DNA of 64,000 nucleotides from Candidatus Iainarchaeum sp. (lineage in GTDB: Archaea; Iainarchaeota; Iainarchaeia; Iainarchaeales; JAAZKV01): contig JAQVNZ010000001.1 in assembly GCA_028702895.1 (NCBI GenBank), forward strand, positions 2,125 through 66,124, read 5' to 3'. The notes beneath the pieces were generated by a model that made no database searches, had not been told where the DNA came from, and was given only the letters and a program-made list of their open reading frames with translations. The position numbers and the translations under genes are program-made. Positions 40,721 through 48,983 of the stretch are shown piece by piece (within the stretch, counting starts at the first letter, position 1; the number at the start of each line of letters is the position of its first letter).

Positions 40721-42166
40721 TTACATTGTTAATGTATTAACTTTTTCTGATTTAGCGCTGCTTTTTCTAGCGCCTATTATTGTGTTTATTTCTTTTTTTT
40801 CAGCAGTTTCTAATAGTCTTTTTGTTATTATTCCATCAAATAATATTGTGTGTATTTTTTTCTTACTTTTTTCTATTGATGGGATTATTTCTTTTACTTC
40901 TACATCTTTGATTTTTTTGTTTTTATCGTCATATAATCTAGCTTTTAAACTACCTTTGAATTTTGTGTAATCATTTGTTATTGTTTTTGCTATTGTTGGT
41001 GCTTCGATTTTTTTTGTTTGTGGTTTGATATCAGTTTTTTGTATTTCAGTTTTTGTTTCTATTTTTGCTGGTTGTTCTGTTTTTGTTTGTGTACTTGGTT
41101 TTGGTCTATAATTTCCTTGGAATGGATCAAATGGTTTTGCATTATTTGGTCTCCATGAATTATAACTACTTCTTTGATTATCAAATCTTTCGTTTCGATT
41201 AGATCCAAATTGGTTATAACTTGGTTTTCCTTGGTAATTATTGTATTTGTTAGTTGGATAATTGTTGTTATATGGTTTGAAAGTAGTTGGTCTATTATTA
41301 AATTTGTTAAATTGTGGCCTTTCAAAACTTGGATAATTATTTGATTTTCCTTTCAAATAATCTGCTATGCTATATTTTCGTTTTAGTGATTGTAGTATTT
41401 CTTTTTGCGTTAATTCTTCAACTTCTTTTCCATCTGGTGCGGTTGCAACAAATTCTACTTTTGTTAATGCTGCTAATTTTTTTGCATTTAACTCTCCGCC
41501 TCGATCTCCATCTACTAACATTGTTACTGTTTTGTGTTTGCATAATTCGATTAAGGATTGTTCAATATTGCTTCCGTTCATTGCGATAGCGTTTTTTATT
41601 CCGTAACTTAATAGTTTAATTACATCTGCTCTTCCTTCTACAACAATTATTTCGTTGCTCGTTTGTACTTCTGGACCAGCTTGTAAACCATTTAAGTCAA
41701 CTATTTTCGCTGTTCTTATTTGGCTTTTTATATTATCAGCTATTTCGGTTGTTTCGATTCCTTCAAATTTTTGCATTTTTTTAAGTAATTGTTTTGCTCT
41801 ATCTGTAATAACATCTCTTTTTTCTTTTCTTGTATCTGAAATGTTTAATATTTTTACAATAGTATTACAAGGGCCTACTTTTTCAACAGTTTCTATTGTT
41901 GCTGCAAGTATGCTTGTTTTTACTTGATCTAATGAACTAGGAATAATTATTTCTCCACTAGTTTTTCCTTTATTTTTATTTACTGTTATTTCTATTCGTC
42001 CTAATTTTCCAGCTTGTTGTAATTCTTTTAAATCCATGTCTTCGCCTAACAAACCTTCGCTTTGTCCGAATATTGCGCCAATTATGTCTGGTTTTTCTAC
42101 TATTCCGTCTACTTCATATGTGGCTTTTATTTCATACTTTATAGTACTTAAATAAGTTTTTGCCAT
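40721..42166 (-). CDS. dnaG: archaeal DnaG-like protein (TOPRIM) with disordered insert
   Basis: 481 residues. The N-terminal region (1-165) and TOPRIM domain (about 165-260, IIVVEGRADVIKLL, TMLVDGDRGG) match archaeal DnaG, which is linked to the exosome and to priming. Residues about 290-395 are an Asn/Tyr/Pro/Arg-rich low-complexity stretch (RPQFNKFNNRPTTFKPYNNN type) and likely disordered. A C-terminal segment (400-481) resumes conserved-looking sequence. Confidence 0.93.
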   Translation of the reverse strand: MAKTYLSTIKYEIKATYEVDGIVEKPDIIGAIFGQSEGLLGEDMDLKELQQAGKLGRIEITVNKNKGKTSGEIIIPSSLDQVKTSILAATIETVEKVGPCNTIVKILNISDTRKEKRDVITDRAKQLLKKMQKFEGIETTEIADNIKSQIRTAKIVDLNGLQAGPEVQTSNEIIVVEGRADVIKLLSYGIKNAIAMNGSNIEQSLIELCKHKTVTMLVDGDRGGELNAKKLAALTKVEFVATAPDGKEVEELTQKEILQSLKRKYSIADYLKGKSNNYPSFERPQFNKFNNRPTTFKPYNNNYPTNKYNNYQGKPSYNQFGSNRNERFDNQRSSYNSWRPNNAKPFDPFQGNYRPKPSTQTKTEQPAKIETKTEIQKTDIKPQTKKIEAPTIAKTITNDYTKFKGSLKARLYDDKNKKIKDVEVKEIIPSIEKSKKKIHTILFDGIITKRLLETAEKKEINTIIGARKSSAKSEKVNTLTM

Positions 42167-42196
42167 AATTTCACTTCCTATGTTTTAGAATTAGGT

Positions 42197-42448
42197 TTAT
42201 AGTTTATTGAAAATTTCTTCTTTGTTAGAATAAATTTCAATAATTTTTTCTTTTTGTTTTAAACCTGAAATAATTTTTATCTCGCTTTTAAAGAATTTTT
42301 TTAATTCTTTTATTATTTCTTTATTCGCTTTGTTTTTTTCAGGTAAACTTTTAACATCAAGTAATAATGTATTTTTTTCCTCGTTCAATTTTATTTGAAC
42401 TTTTGGCTTTTTGGTTGAAACCTTTAATTTCAAGACCGTTTTTTCCAT
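42197..42448 (-). CDS. DUF167 family protein
   Basis: 83 residues with the DUF167/YggU pattern: alternating strands, then PEKNKANKEIIKELKKFFKSE and IISGLKQKEKIIEI. Conserved, function unknown. 30 bp upstream of dnaG in the same direction. Confidence 0.8.
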   Translation of the reverse strand: MEKTVLKLKVSTKKPKVQIKLNEEKNTLLLDVKSLPEKNKANKEIIKELKKFFKSEIKIISGLKQKEKIIEIYSNKEEIFNKL

Positions 42449-42556
42449 TAATAACCCTAATTCTTAATAATTTTTTTATGAAGTAGTGGTTTTAAACTTA
42501 CCTTTTTTCATCTTTTTTGCTATAATCTTATTAATATCTTTTTTTATTTGATTAAT

Positions 42557-42946
42557 ATGAGTCATTATAACAAGGGTGCGAATGCGGAGAGAGAATTAAT
42601 AAAAATTCTTGATGGTTTAGGATTTGCTGTTTTACGAGTTGCAGGATCTGGGGTTAATCCTTTGCCTTGTCCGGATGTGGTTGCCTTGTTTAAGGGTAAA
42701 ATTATTGCTTTTGAGTGTAAGGCTAGAAAGGGGAAGTATTTGCCTATTGCAAAAGAACAATTAGATGAAGAAATAGGGTGGGCGAATAAAGCGGGGGCTG
42801 ATTTTGTAGTTGCTTGGAAAGTTCCAAATAAGGGTTGGCTTTTTGTTTATCCTGCTGCTTTTAGACTGGCTGGAAAAAATTATATGCTTTCTTTAGACGA
42901 AGCGAAAAAGAATTCTTTTGAATTAGATGTTATTATTAAAAAATAA
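42557..42946 (+). CDS. hjc: Holliday junction resolvase Hjc
   Basis: 129 residues from ATG at 42557 (MSHYNKGANAERELIKIL). Nuclease motif: E12 in AERE, D41 in CPDVVAL, and E-x-K in IIAFECKARKG (near 53). Cleaves four-way junctions from RadA-driven recombination. Normal length. Confidence 0.93.
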   Translation: MSHYNKGANAERELIKILDGLGFAVLRVAGSGVNPLPCPDVVALFKGKIIAFECKARKGKYLPIAKEQLDEEIGWANKAGADFVVAWKVPNKGWLFVYPAAFRLAGKNYMLSLDEAKKNSFELDVIIKK

Positions 42947-43012
42947 TTATTTTTTCGTTGTTTTTAATGTAAATTAGGCTAGTTTATAATTGTTTTTTTA
43001 TATTACTTTATT

Positions 43013-43132
43013 ATGGGCTATAATAACGAAGAACTTGTTAATGAATTCAAATTTCGTCTTGAAAATGAAAAATCTTTGAAAAATAAAGTTAATTTAAAAA
43101 AAATAATTGAACTAATTAATTCGTTGGATTAA
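43013..43132 (+). CDS. small hypothetical protein (39 aa)
   Basis: A 39-codon helical, charged ORF (MGYNNEELVNEFKFRLENEK...) 66 bp after hjc in the same direction. No good ribosome-binding site, but codon choice is coding-like and a TATA-like run precedes it. Not recognised. Confidence 0.4.
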   Translation: MGYNNEELVNEFKFRLENEKSLKNKVNLKKIIELINSLD

Positions 43133-43263
43133 ATAATTGTTTCTATTTTTTATATTGCTTTTTAATTATTATTTTTTTAATTAATTTTGTTAATATTATT
43201 TTTTAATTAATTTTAAATATTTTTTGTAAATTTAGTCTAGTACTTTTTTAGATACTAATTTTT

Positions 43264-44019
43264 TTATTTGATTTCTGTTCTATGGTATTTTTCTAATAAA
43301 TATCTTGCTGCTTTTTGGGAATCTGGTTTTCCACCTTTTTTTAATAAGTTTTGTTTTTTTGCAATTTCTATTAATAATTCTTCTTCATCAGTCACGTTTT
43401 TAATTTTAAAATAATTAGTTATTTTTTCAATTCCCAGTTCTTTTATTATCCTAAAAGCAGTTGCTTCAATATCTTTTATTTGATTAATATTTTTAGAATT
43501 AACTAAAAATAAATCTGATTCTTCTTTTTTTTGAGGTATTATTCCCGGACTATCTAATAAATAAATTCCTTCACTTATTTTTATTCGCTGTAACCCTCTT
43601 GTTAATCCTGCTTTTTTTGATGTTGCAACTTTTCCTTTGCCTGTTCCAGTAATAGAATTTATTAAAGTGCTTTTACCTGTATTAGGGTATCCGATTATTC
43701 CAACGGTTAGGGTTTGTTGTTTTTTTGCCATTCCTATTTCTTTTCTTATTAGATTAATTCCTTCCTTCTTTTTAGCGGAAACAAAAATTATTCTTAATTT
43801 CGTTTTTTTGATTAATTCTTCTTTTTGTTTTTCTAATACTTCTTTTTCAACAAGGTCTGCTTTGTTTATTATTAAAATTAGTTTTTTGCCTAATTTTCTT
43901 ATTTTTCTTTCAAGGTTATAATTCCTAGTCTCTTCGGGGTATCTTGCATCAAGTATTTCAAAAATAATATCGCTTTCGGTTATTATATTATTTACGTGTT
44001 TTAAAAATCCTTTAAACAT
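43264..44019 (-). CDS. circularly permuted GTPase (RbgA/YlqF-like)
   Basis: 251 residues with GTPase motifs in permuted order: G4 NKAD (near 52), G5 SAKK (near 80), G1 GYPNTGKST (near 112), G2 threonine near 140 and G3 DSPG (near 158). Such GTPases act in ribosome assembly. GGAG precedes the ATG. C-terminal domain ends GKPDSQKAARYLLEKYHRT. Confidence 0.92.
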   Translation of the reverse strand: MFKGFLKHVNNIITESDIIFEILDARYPEETRNYNLERKIRKLGKKLILIINKADLVEKEVLEKQKEELIKKTKLRIIFVSAKKKEGINLIRKEIGMAKKQQTLTVGIIGYPNTGKSTLINSITGTGKGKVATSKKAGLTRGLQRIKISEGIYLLDSPGIIPQKKEESDLFLVNSKNINQIKDIEATAFRIIKELGIEKITNYFKIKNVTDEEELLIEIAKKQNLLKKGGKPDSQKAARYLLEKYHRTEIK

Positions 44020-44036
44020 TTTTTTCTCCTTTTATA

Positions 44037-44378
44037 TTATAATAATTTTAATTTTCCAAAGTATTTGTTTCCTTTTGATTCTTCTATGGGCCCACTAGCA
44101 AAGCAAGTTTTGCTTCCACTTGCTATTTGGGTTTTTCCAGCATCAGTTATTAGTGTGCAGGGCAATTCTTTTTTTATTTGTTGAAATAATTCTAGTAGTT
44201 CTTCTGTGGTATTTATTTTTAATACTATTTTTTTCATTCCTTGTTGTTTCCATTCTAGGATAATTTTTTCATCAACTTTTTCTAAAACTTGTACTGCTGC
44301 GTGTGCTCCTTGTGCAACTAATTTTCCTTTTCCCATTCCTAGGGATGCATTCATTATGATGTATTGTGTTAGTTCCAT
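44037..44378 (-). CDS. pth2: peptidyl-tRNA hydrolase, archaeal/eukaryotic type
   Basis: 113 residues with the Pth2 signature: MNASLGMGKGKLVAQGAHAAV, then ITDAGKTQIASGSKTCFASGP. Releases tRNA from dropped-off peptides. Length is normal. Confidence 0.96.
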   Translation of the reverse strand: MELTQYIIMNASLGMGKGKLVAQGAHAAVQVLEKVDEKIILEWKQQGMKKIVLKINTTEELLELFQQIKKELPCTLITDAGKTQIASGSKTCFASGPIEESKGNKYFGKLKLL

Positions 44379-44438
44379 AAATAGCTTATAGTTTATTAGT
44401 GTTTAAAAATTAGTGGTCTAATCTGCAGTTTTTTATTT

Positions 44439-44918
44439 TCATTTTTTTAATTTTGTTTCTAATTTAGGTTTATTTAATTTTATTTTTTTATCAATTTTTG
44501 GAATTGTGGAATTATTTTTTTCATAATTTTTTATTGCTTCTCTTAATGCTTGATCTCCTAATACTGAGCAGTGGATTTTTATTTGTGGTAATCCGCCTAA
44601 TCTTTTCATTATGTCGTTTCCAGTTATTTTTAATGCGTCTGTGAGTTTTATTCCTTTTTTTTCAGTTAGCATTACTGATAGCATGCTTGTTGATGCTATT
44701 GCTGAGGCGCATCCAAATGTTTTCCATTTACAATCTATAATTTTTTCATTTTCTACTTTTATCCACATTTCCATTATGTCTCCGCATTTCATGTTTCCTA
44801 CTTTTCCATATCCATTAAATTTTTTTATTTCTTTTTCGTTTTTTAAAATATTTTTTGGTTTTAAAAAGTGTTCTTTTACTTTTTTTGAATAAAACCAATC
44901 TTGTCCTTCCATTTTCAT
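44439..44918 (-). CDS. iscU: Fe-S scaffold protein IscU/NifU N-terminal type
   Basis: 159 residues from ATG at 44918, after AGAGGTGAAAA. The three scaffold cysteines are visible: GNMKCGD (C45), FGCASAI and HCSVLG. The ATG overlaps the iscS stop by 4 bp. A 25-residue Lys-rich tail extends beyond the usual domain end. Confidence 0.93.
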   Translation of the reverse strand: MKMEGQDWFYSKKVKEHFLKPKNILKNEKEIKKFNGYGKVGNMKCGDIMEMWIKVENEKIIDCKWKTFGCASAIASTSMLSVMLTEKKGIKLTDALKITGNDIMKRLGGLPQIKIHCSVLGDQALREAIKNYEKNNSTIPKIDKKIKLNKPKLETKLKK

Positions 44919-46111
44919 TTTTTCACCTCTTCCCAAACTGGGCTCATTTGTCTTAATTTTTTCACTGATTCTTTTAGCACTTTTATTGTATAATCAATTT
45001 CTTTTTTGGTAGTTGTTTTTCCTAATGTGAATCTAATGCTTGAATGTGCTATTTCGTGTTTTATTCCCATGGCCATTAGCACGTGGCTAGGATCTAAGCT
45101 TTGTGATGAACAAGCGCTTCCTGTGCTAACGCGTATTCCTTTTTCGTTTAACATTAATAAAATTGATTCTCCTTCGATTCCGTAAAATGATGCATTAATA
45201 TTATTTGGTAATCTTTGTTTTTTATCACCATTTATTTGTGTTTGAGGAATTTCGTTTTCTATTTTTTTTATGAAATAATCTCTTAATTTAGTTAGTCTTT
45301 TACTTTCCTTATTTTTTTCTTGTCTAGAAAGTTCTAATGCTTTTGCTAATGCAATAATTCCCGGAACATTTTCAGTTCCTGCTCTGGTTTTAAATTCATG
45401 ATTTCCACCATGGATTAATGGTTCTAATATTATGTTTTTATTTTTGTATAATAATCCTGTTCCTTTGAAAGAATATATTTTGCTACCGTTTATTGTCATT
45501 AGGTCTAATCCCAATTTTTTTATATCTAATTCCAAATATTCTGCTCCTTGACAAGCATCGCTATGTAATAAGACATTTTTTTGTTTACAAATTTTTGATA
45601 TTTCTGGTAATGGTTGTATTACGCCTGTTTCATTATTCGCATACATTATGCTAACTAATAATGTTTCGTTATTGATTGCTTGTCCTAATTCTTTTAATTT
45701 TATTATTCCAGTTTCATCAACATTAATATATTTTATTTCAAATCCAATTTCTTTTAACCAATTCATTGTGTGTATTACTGCGTCGTGTTCTGTTGTTTGG
45801 GTTATAAAATTTCCTTTTATTTTTCTTCCTTCTTTTAATGCGTTTTTAATTTCTTTTAATGCAATTCCTTTTATTGCAAGGTTAACACTTTCTGTTCCCG
45901 ATCCCGTGAAAATTATTTCTTGTTCTTCACAATTAATTATTTTTGCAATTTTTTGTCTTGCCTTTTTTATTGCTATTTTTGCTTCTAGTCCAGTTGAATG
46001 AAAGCTTGATGGGTTACCATATTTTTTTAAAAAAAATGGGAGCGCTTCGCTTAATACTTCAGGCCTAACTGGCGTAGTTGCGCTATTATCAAAGTATATA
46101 CTTTTTTTCAC
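44915..46111 (-). CDS. iscS: cysteine desulfurase
   Basis: 398 residues from GTG at 46111, chosen because GGGTGA lies 8 bp before it and the product then starts KKSIYFDNSATTPV; an upstream in-frame start at 46153 would overlap arsR. PLP site His in TTEHDAVIH, PLP lysine in NGSKIYSFKGTG, catalytic Cys in STGSACSSQSLDPSHV. Supplies sulfur to the adjacent IscU. Confidence 0.95.
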   Translation of the reverse strand: MKKSIYFDNSATTPVRPEVLSEALPFFLKKYGNPSSFHSTGLEAKIAIKKARQKIAKIINCEEQEIIFTGSGTESVNLAIKGIALKEIKNALKEGRKIKGNFITQTTEHDAVIHTMNWLKEIGFEIKYINVDETGIIKLKELGQAINNETLLVSIMYANNETGVIQPLPEISKICKQKNVLLHSDACQGAEYLELDIKKLGLDLMTINGSKIYSFKGTGLLYKNKNIILEPLIHGGNHEFKTRAGTENVPGIIALAKALELSRQEKNKESKRLTKLRDYFIKKIENEIPQTQINGDKKQRLPNNINASFYGIEGESILLMLNEKGIRVSTGSACSSQSLDPSHVLMAMGIKHEIAHSSIRFTLGKTTTKKEIDYTIKVLKESVKKLRQMSPVWEEVKK

Positions 46112-46149
46112 ATTATTCACCCATTTATTTGTTTGTTTTATTTTTTTTC

Positions 46150-46440
46150 TCAATAATTTTTTACGTGTTCTTCTATTAATTCGAACAAATTTTTATTTGA
46201 TTTTTGGATTAGAATTTTGCTTTTTATGTGATATATTCGTTCTTTTCCTTCTTTTGTATAATCTACAAAATTACATTTTTTTAATTGTTTTAACGAATGA
46301 CTTACCTTGCTTTGTTCTTGATTTAAATCAGAACAAATTTCGCTTACATTTTTCGGTTTTTGTTTTAAAGAAGAAATTATATTAATCCTTAATTCATTAC
46401 CTAATACGTTTAAGCATTTGTGAGGGTATTCTAATTTCAT
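46150..46440 (-). CDS. ArsR-family winged-helix regulator
   Basis: 96 residues: LGNELRINIISSL, VSEICSDLNQEQSKVSHSLKQLKKCNFVDYTKEGKERIYHI is a standard ArsR winged helix. Cysteines at 9, 36 and 56 could sense metal or an Fe-S cluster. It begins the arsR-iscS-iscU operon, with 38 bp to the iscS start, so it probably controls Fe-S assembly; ligand unknown. Confidence 0.85.
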   Translation of the reverse strand: MKLEYPHKCLNVLGNELRINIISSLKQKPKNVSEICSDLNQEQSKVSHSLKQLKKCNFVDYTKEGKERIYHIKSKILIQKSNKNLFELIEEHVKNY

Positions 46441-46533
46441 ATGAATTTATTTTCATGTTATCTTTTTAAATATAACTAATTAGAAAAAGTAATATATTTT
46501 TTCATTTGGCGTGTTTTATTTTTAGGTTTTTTA

Positions 46534-46953
46534 TTATTGTTCTAGATTTTCTTCGTTAAGTGTTTTTGCTTCTTCTGTATTTAGTTCTTCTTTTTTCTCA
46601 GAAATAATTGTTCCTTTGTAAGTAATTTTTTTGGTTACTCCATCTTCGCCCCAAAGATAAGTCATATCTACTGTTTCATCTTTATCAATTCTAATGATGT
46701 ATTTTCCAGGATTACCTGTTTTTAGAGTGAATAATTTAGAATATTCTATTTCAACATTATTATTATTAAAACTAATTAATCGATAAACATAATCGTTATT
46801 TCCATTTCCAATTATTTTATCAAACTTTTCGCCTTCTTTTACGTCGAATAAGTCATCTGTTATTTCTTTTTTGAAAGGTGGTCTCCATTGTGCTTTTATG
46901 CTTCTTACTTCAAATCTTGCTTTCATATTATCAGTCATGAAATAAAAAAGCAT
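46534..46953 (-). CDS. hypothetical protein (139 aa)
   Basis: The start may be Met1 (46953), Met6 (46938) or Met10 (46926). A beta-rich domain is suggested by alternating strands (KIIGNGNNDYVYRLISF, VEIEYSKLFTLKTG, KYIIRIDKDETVDMTYLWGE), ending in an acidic tail. No motif recognised. Divergent from nurA. Confidence 0.6.
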   Translation of the reverse strand: MLFYFMTDNMKARFEVRSIKAQWRPPFKKEITDDLFDVKEGEKFDKIIGNGNNDYVYRLISFNNNNVEIEYSKLFTLKTGNPGKYIIRIDKDETVDMTYLWGEDGVTKKITYKGTIISEKKEELNTEEAKTLNEENLEQ

Positions 46954-47030
46954 GTTTTGTTTAAAAATTTGTCGCCTGGCCGGTAAAAAACTTCACAAAA
47001 GATTTTAAATGATCTAATTTTAATTATAGT

Positions 47031-48098
47031 ATGTATTTTGATGATTTTCTTTCAAATGTTTGTGATTCTATTGTTTTGAACAAAAGTTCTAATCAAATAG
47101 TTTTTTCAAAATTAATCCCATTAAAAAATAAGTTATCTTTAAATAAAATAGAAAATTTTGTGGTTAAGGTTAATGAAAAAAAATTTTCGTGTAAAATCGC
47201 TGGAGTTGATTCTGGTTTTGTTTCAAAAAAATTGCATTTTGTAGATTTAGTTTTATTAAAACTAGGAGGCGTTATTTTTTCATATAATAATAGTATTTTA
47301 GAAAAAGCAGATTATTTTCCATCTCCTGCTTTATTGCCTCAACCAATTTTGTTAAAAAATTTTTTGGAAAAAGATGAAGAAATTCAAAGTATTTCGCTTA
47401 TTAGATTAAGAAAAGAAATTCAATTATCTATTGATATTATAAAAAAATTTTTTCCAAAATATTTATTTATTGATGGATCTATTGTTCCTCAATATCAAGA
47501 TAAACCAAGAGCTGGGTCTATTTTAAGCGATGATTATAAATCTATAATTGATTTGTTTGAAGAATTATACTTTGTGGCCCAGGAAAATGATTGTACGCTG
47601 ATTTCTACAATAGAAGATTCTAGGGGTAAGCGATTTATTCAATTAATCGAAGAATCAAATAATTCCGATTTTTTTAAAAATAATTCTTTGAAAAATTGTT
47701 TTGATTCTTTGTTATTAGATTTTTTATTAAATAAGGGAGAGCGAACATTTTGTTTTAATTATGCTTCTGATTTTGAATCTCATCCCGTTTTAAAAGATTA
47801 TAAAATTGACTGGGCTAAAAATATTTTTGTTTTTTATTTAAAAGCCAGCGAGTTTGATTTACCATTAAGAATAGAGTTCATTTCTAAAAATAATTGTGTA
47901 GAAAAAGCGAATGAGATTGCATCAATTGTTTATTCTCTTTCGTCCTTGTATAAAGATTATTCTTATCCTTCAATTCTAATTGAAGCTGATTTAAGGGCCC
48001 GTTTAAAAGATGATGATATTTCAATTATTTATGATAAGTTAATTGATAAACTTGGTCCAAAAATGATGTTGCGTAGAAATAATCGGCCATTTAAATGA
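47031..48098 (+). CDS. nurA: NurA 5'-3' nuclease
   Basis: 355 residues. NurA motifs: GVDSG near residue 62, FIDGSIVP near 149, a DDYKSIIDLFEEL helix, and a C-terminal EANEIASIVYSLS. Works with HerA in end resection. First gene of a run nurA-HAD-orf72-herA with overlapping or coupled starts. Confidence 0.9.
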   Translation: MYFDDFLSNVCDSIVLNKSSNQIVFSKLIPLKNKLSLNKIENFVVKVNEKKFSCKIAGVDSGFVSKKLHFVDLVLLKLGGVIFSYNNSILEKADYFPSPALLPQPILLKNFLEKDEEIQSISLIRLRKEIQLSIDIIKKFFPKYLFIDGSIVPQYQDKPRAGSILSDDYKSIIDLFEELYFVAQENDCTLISTIEDSRGKRFIQLIEESNNSDFFKNNSLKNCFDSLLLDFLLNKGERTFCFNYASDFESHPVLKDYKIDWAKNIFVFYLKASEFDLPLRIEFISKNNCVEKANEIASIVYSLSSLYKDYSYPSILIEADLRARLKDDDISIIYDKLIDKLGPKMMLRRNNRPFK

Positions 48099-48781
48099 GT
48101 GTTATTATGATTAAATTAGTTATTTTTGATTTATGGCGAACATTAATTCCTGCCACAATTGATTTTAATCATTTATTTTCTCTTATTACAAAAAAGGGTT
48201 TTTCCAAAGAAAAATTTATTGAGGATTATGAGAATGCTGTTCAATTAAAAGAATATAATTCTTTAGAAGAATTAAAAAAAGATTTTTTCCTAACTTTTAG
48301 ACATGTAGAAGGAGTAGATTTAGGAAAAGAATTTTATGAAATTTACACTAATCGTTTTGATAAAATAAATTTTTTTCCAGATGTGAAAAAGAATTTGTTA
48401 AACGTTAAAAATGCGGGATTTAAAATGGCTTTATTAAGTAACACTGAAAGTTTGTTATCAAAAAAAATTGAAGATAAATTAAAATTAAATGATTATTTTG
48501 ATTTTTTAGGGTATAGTTTTGAAATAAATTTTTTAAAACCTGATAAAAGGGCTTTTGATTTTGTATTAAATAAATTTAATGTTAAACCTAGTGAAGCTGT
48601 TATGGTTGGAGATTCTTTAAGGTCAGATATTGCGGGAGCAAAAAATGCTGGAATGTTTACTATTCAAATTGATAGAGAAAATTTTGTTTTGGATGAAGCT
48701 AATGTTAAACCAGATTTTAAAATAAGTTCTTTTGATGAGTTAATTGAAAAGTTGGGGTATTTGAATGAAAAAAAATCTTAA
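48095..48781 (+). CDS. HAD-superfamily hydrolase
   Basis: 228 residues. Motif I is FDLWRTLI (nucleophile Asp kept; the second position is Trp, as in DxWxT dehalogenase-type variants), motif II LLSNTES, motif III Lys near 149, motif IV GDSLRSDIAGAKNAGM. Substrate unknown. The start overlaps the nurA stop; an alternative ATG lies at 48107. Confidence 0.88.
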   Translation: MSVIMIKLVIFDLWRTLIPATIDFNHLFSLITKKGFSKEKFIEDYENAVQLKEYNSLEELKKDFFLTFRHVEGVDLGKEFYEIYTNRFDKINFFPDVKKNLLNVKNAGFKMALLSNTESLLSKKIEDKLKLNDYFDFLGYSFEINFLKPDKRAFDFVLNKFNVKPSEAVMVGDSLRSDIAGAKNAGMFTIQIDRENFVLDEANVKPDFKISSFDELIEKLGYLNEKKS

Positions 48782-48983
48782 TAAAATCAGTGCTAAAAAT
48801 AGGTTGGTTTCAAAAGAATCAATAGAAGCTTTGAACTTAGTAAAAAAATCAAAAATAAATTTGCGTAAAAGAATTGAACTTGAAAAATTACTTGCTAAAA
48901 CTGCACATATTGGAGAATATTTAAAACGAAAAAAACTTAGTGTGGGGAATCAAAATAATAAGTCTAAGGGGGTTAGAAAATGA
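48765..48983 (+). CDS. small basic protein between HAD and herA
   Basis: 72 residues, strongly basic and helical (NRLVSKESIEALNLVKKSKINLRKRIELEKLLAKTAHIGEYLKRKKL is split here as two helices). It overlaps the HAD gene by 17 bp and herA by 4 bp, so it is translated with them. No family recognised. Its fixed position between nurA and herA hints at a role in resection. Confidence 0.6.
   Translation: MKKNLNKISAKNRLVSKESIEALNLVKKSKINLRKRIELEKLLAKTAHIGEYLKRKKLSVGNQNNKSKGVRK

Noticed and set aside
44919..44936. Longer N-terminus for iscU
   Set aside because: The additional codons spell out the AGAGGTGA ribosome-binding site.
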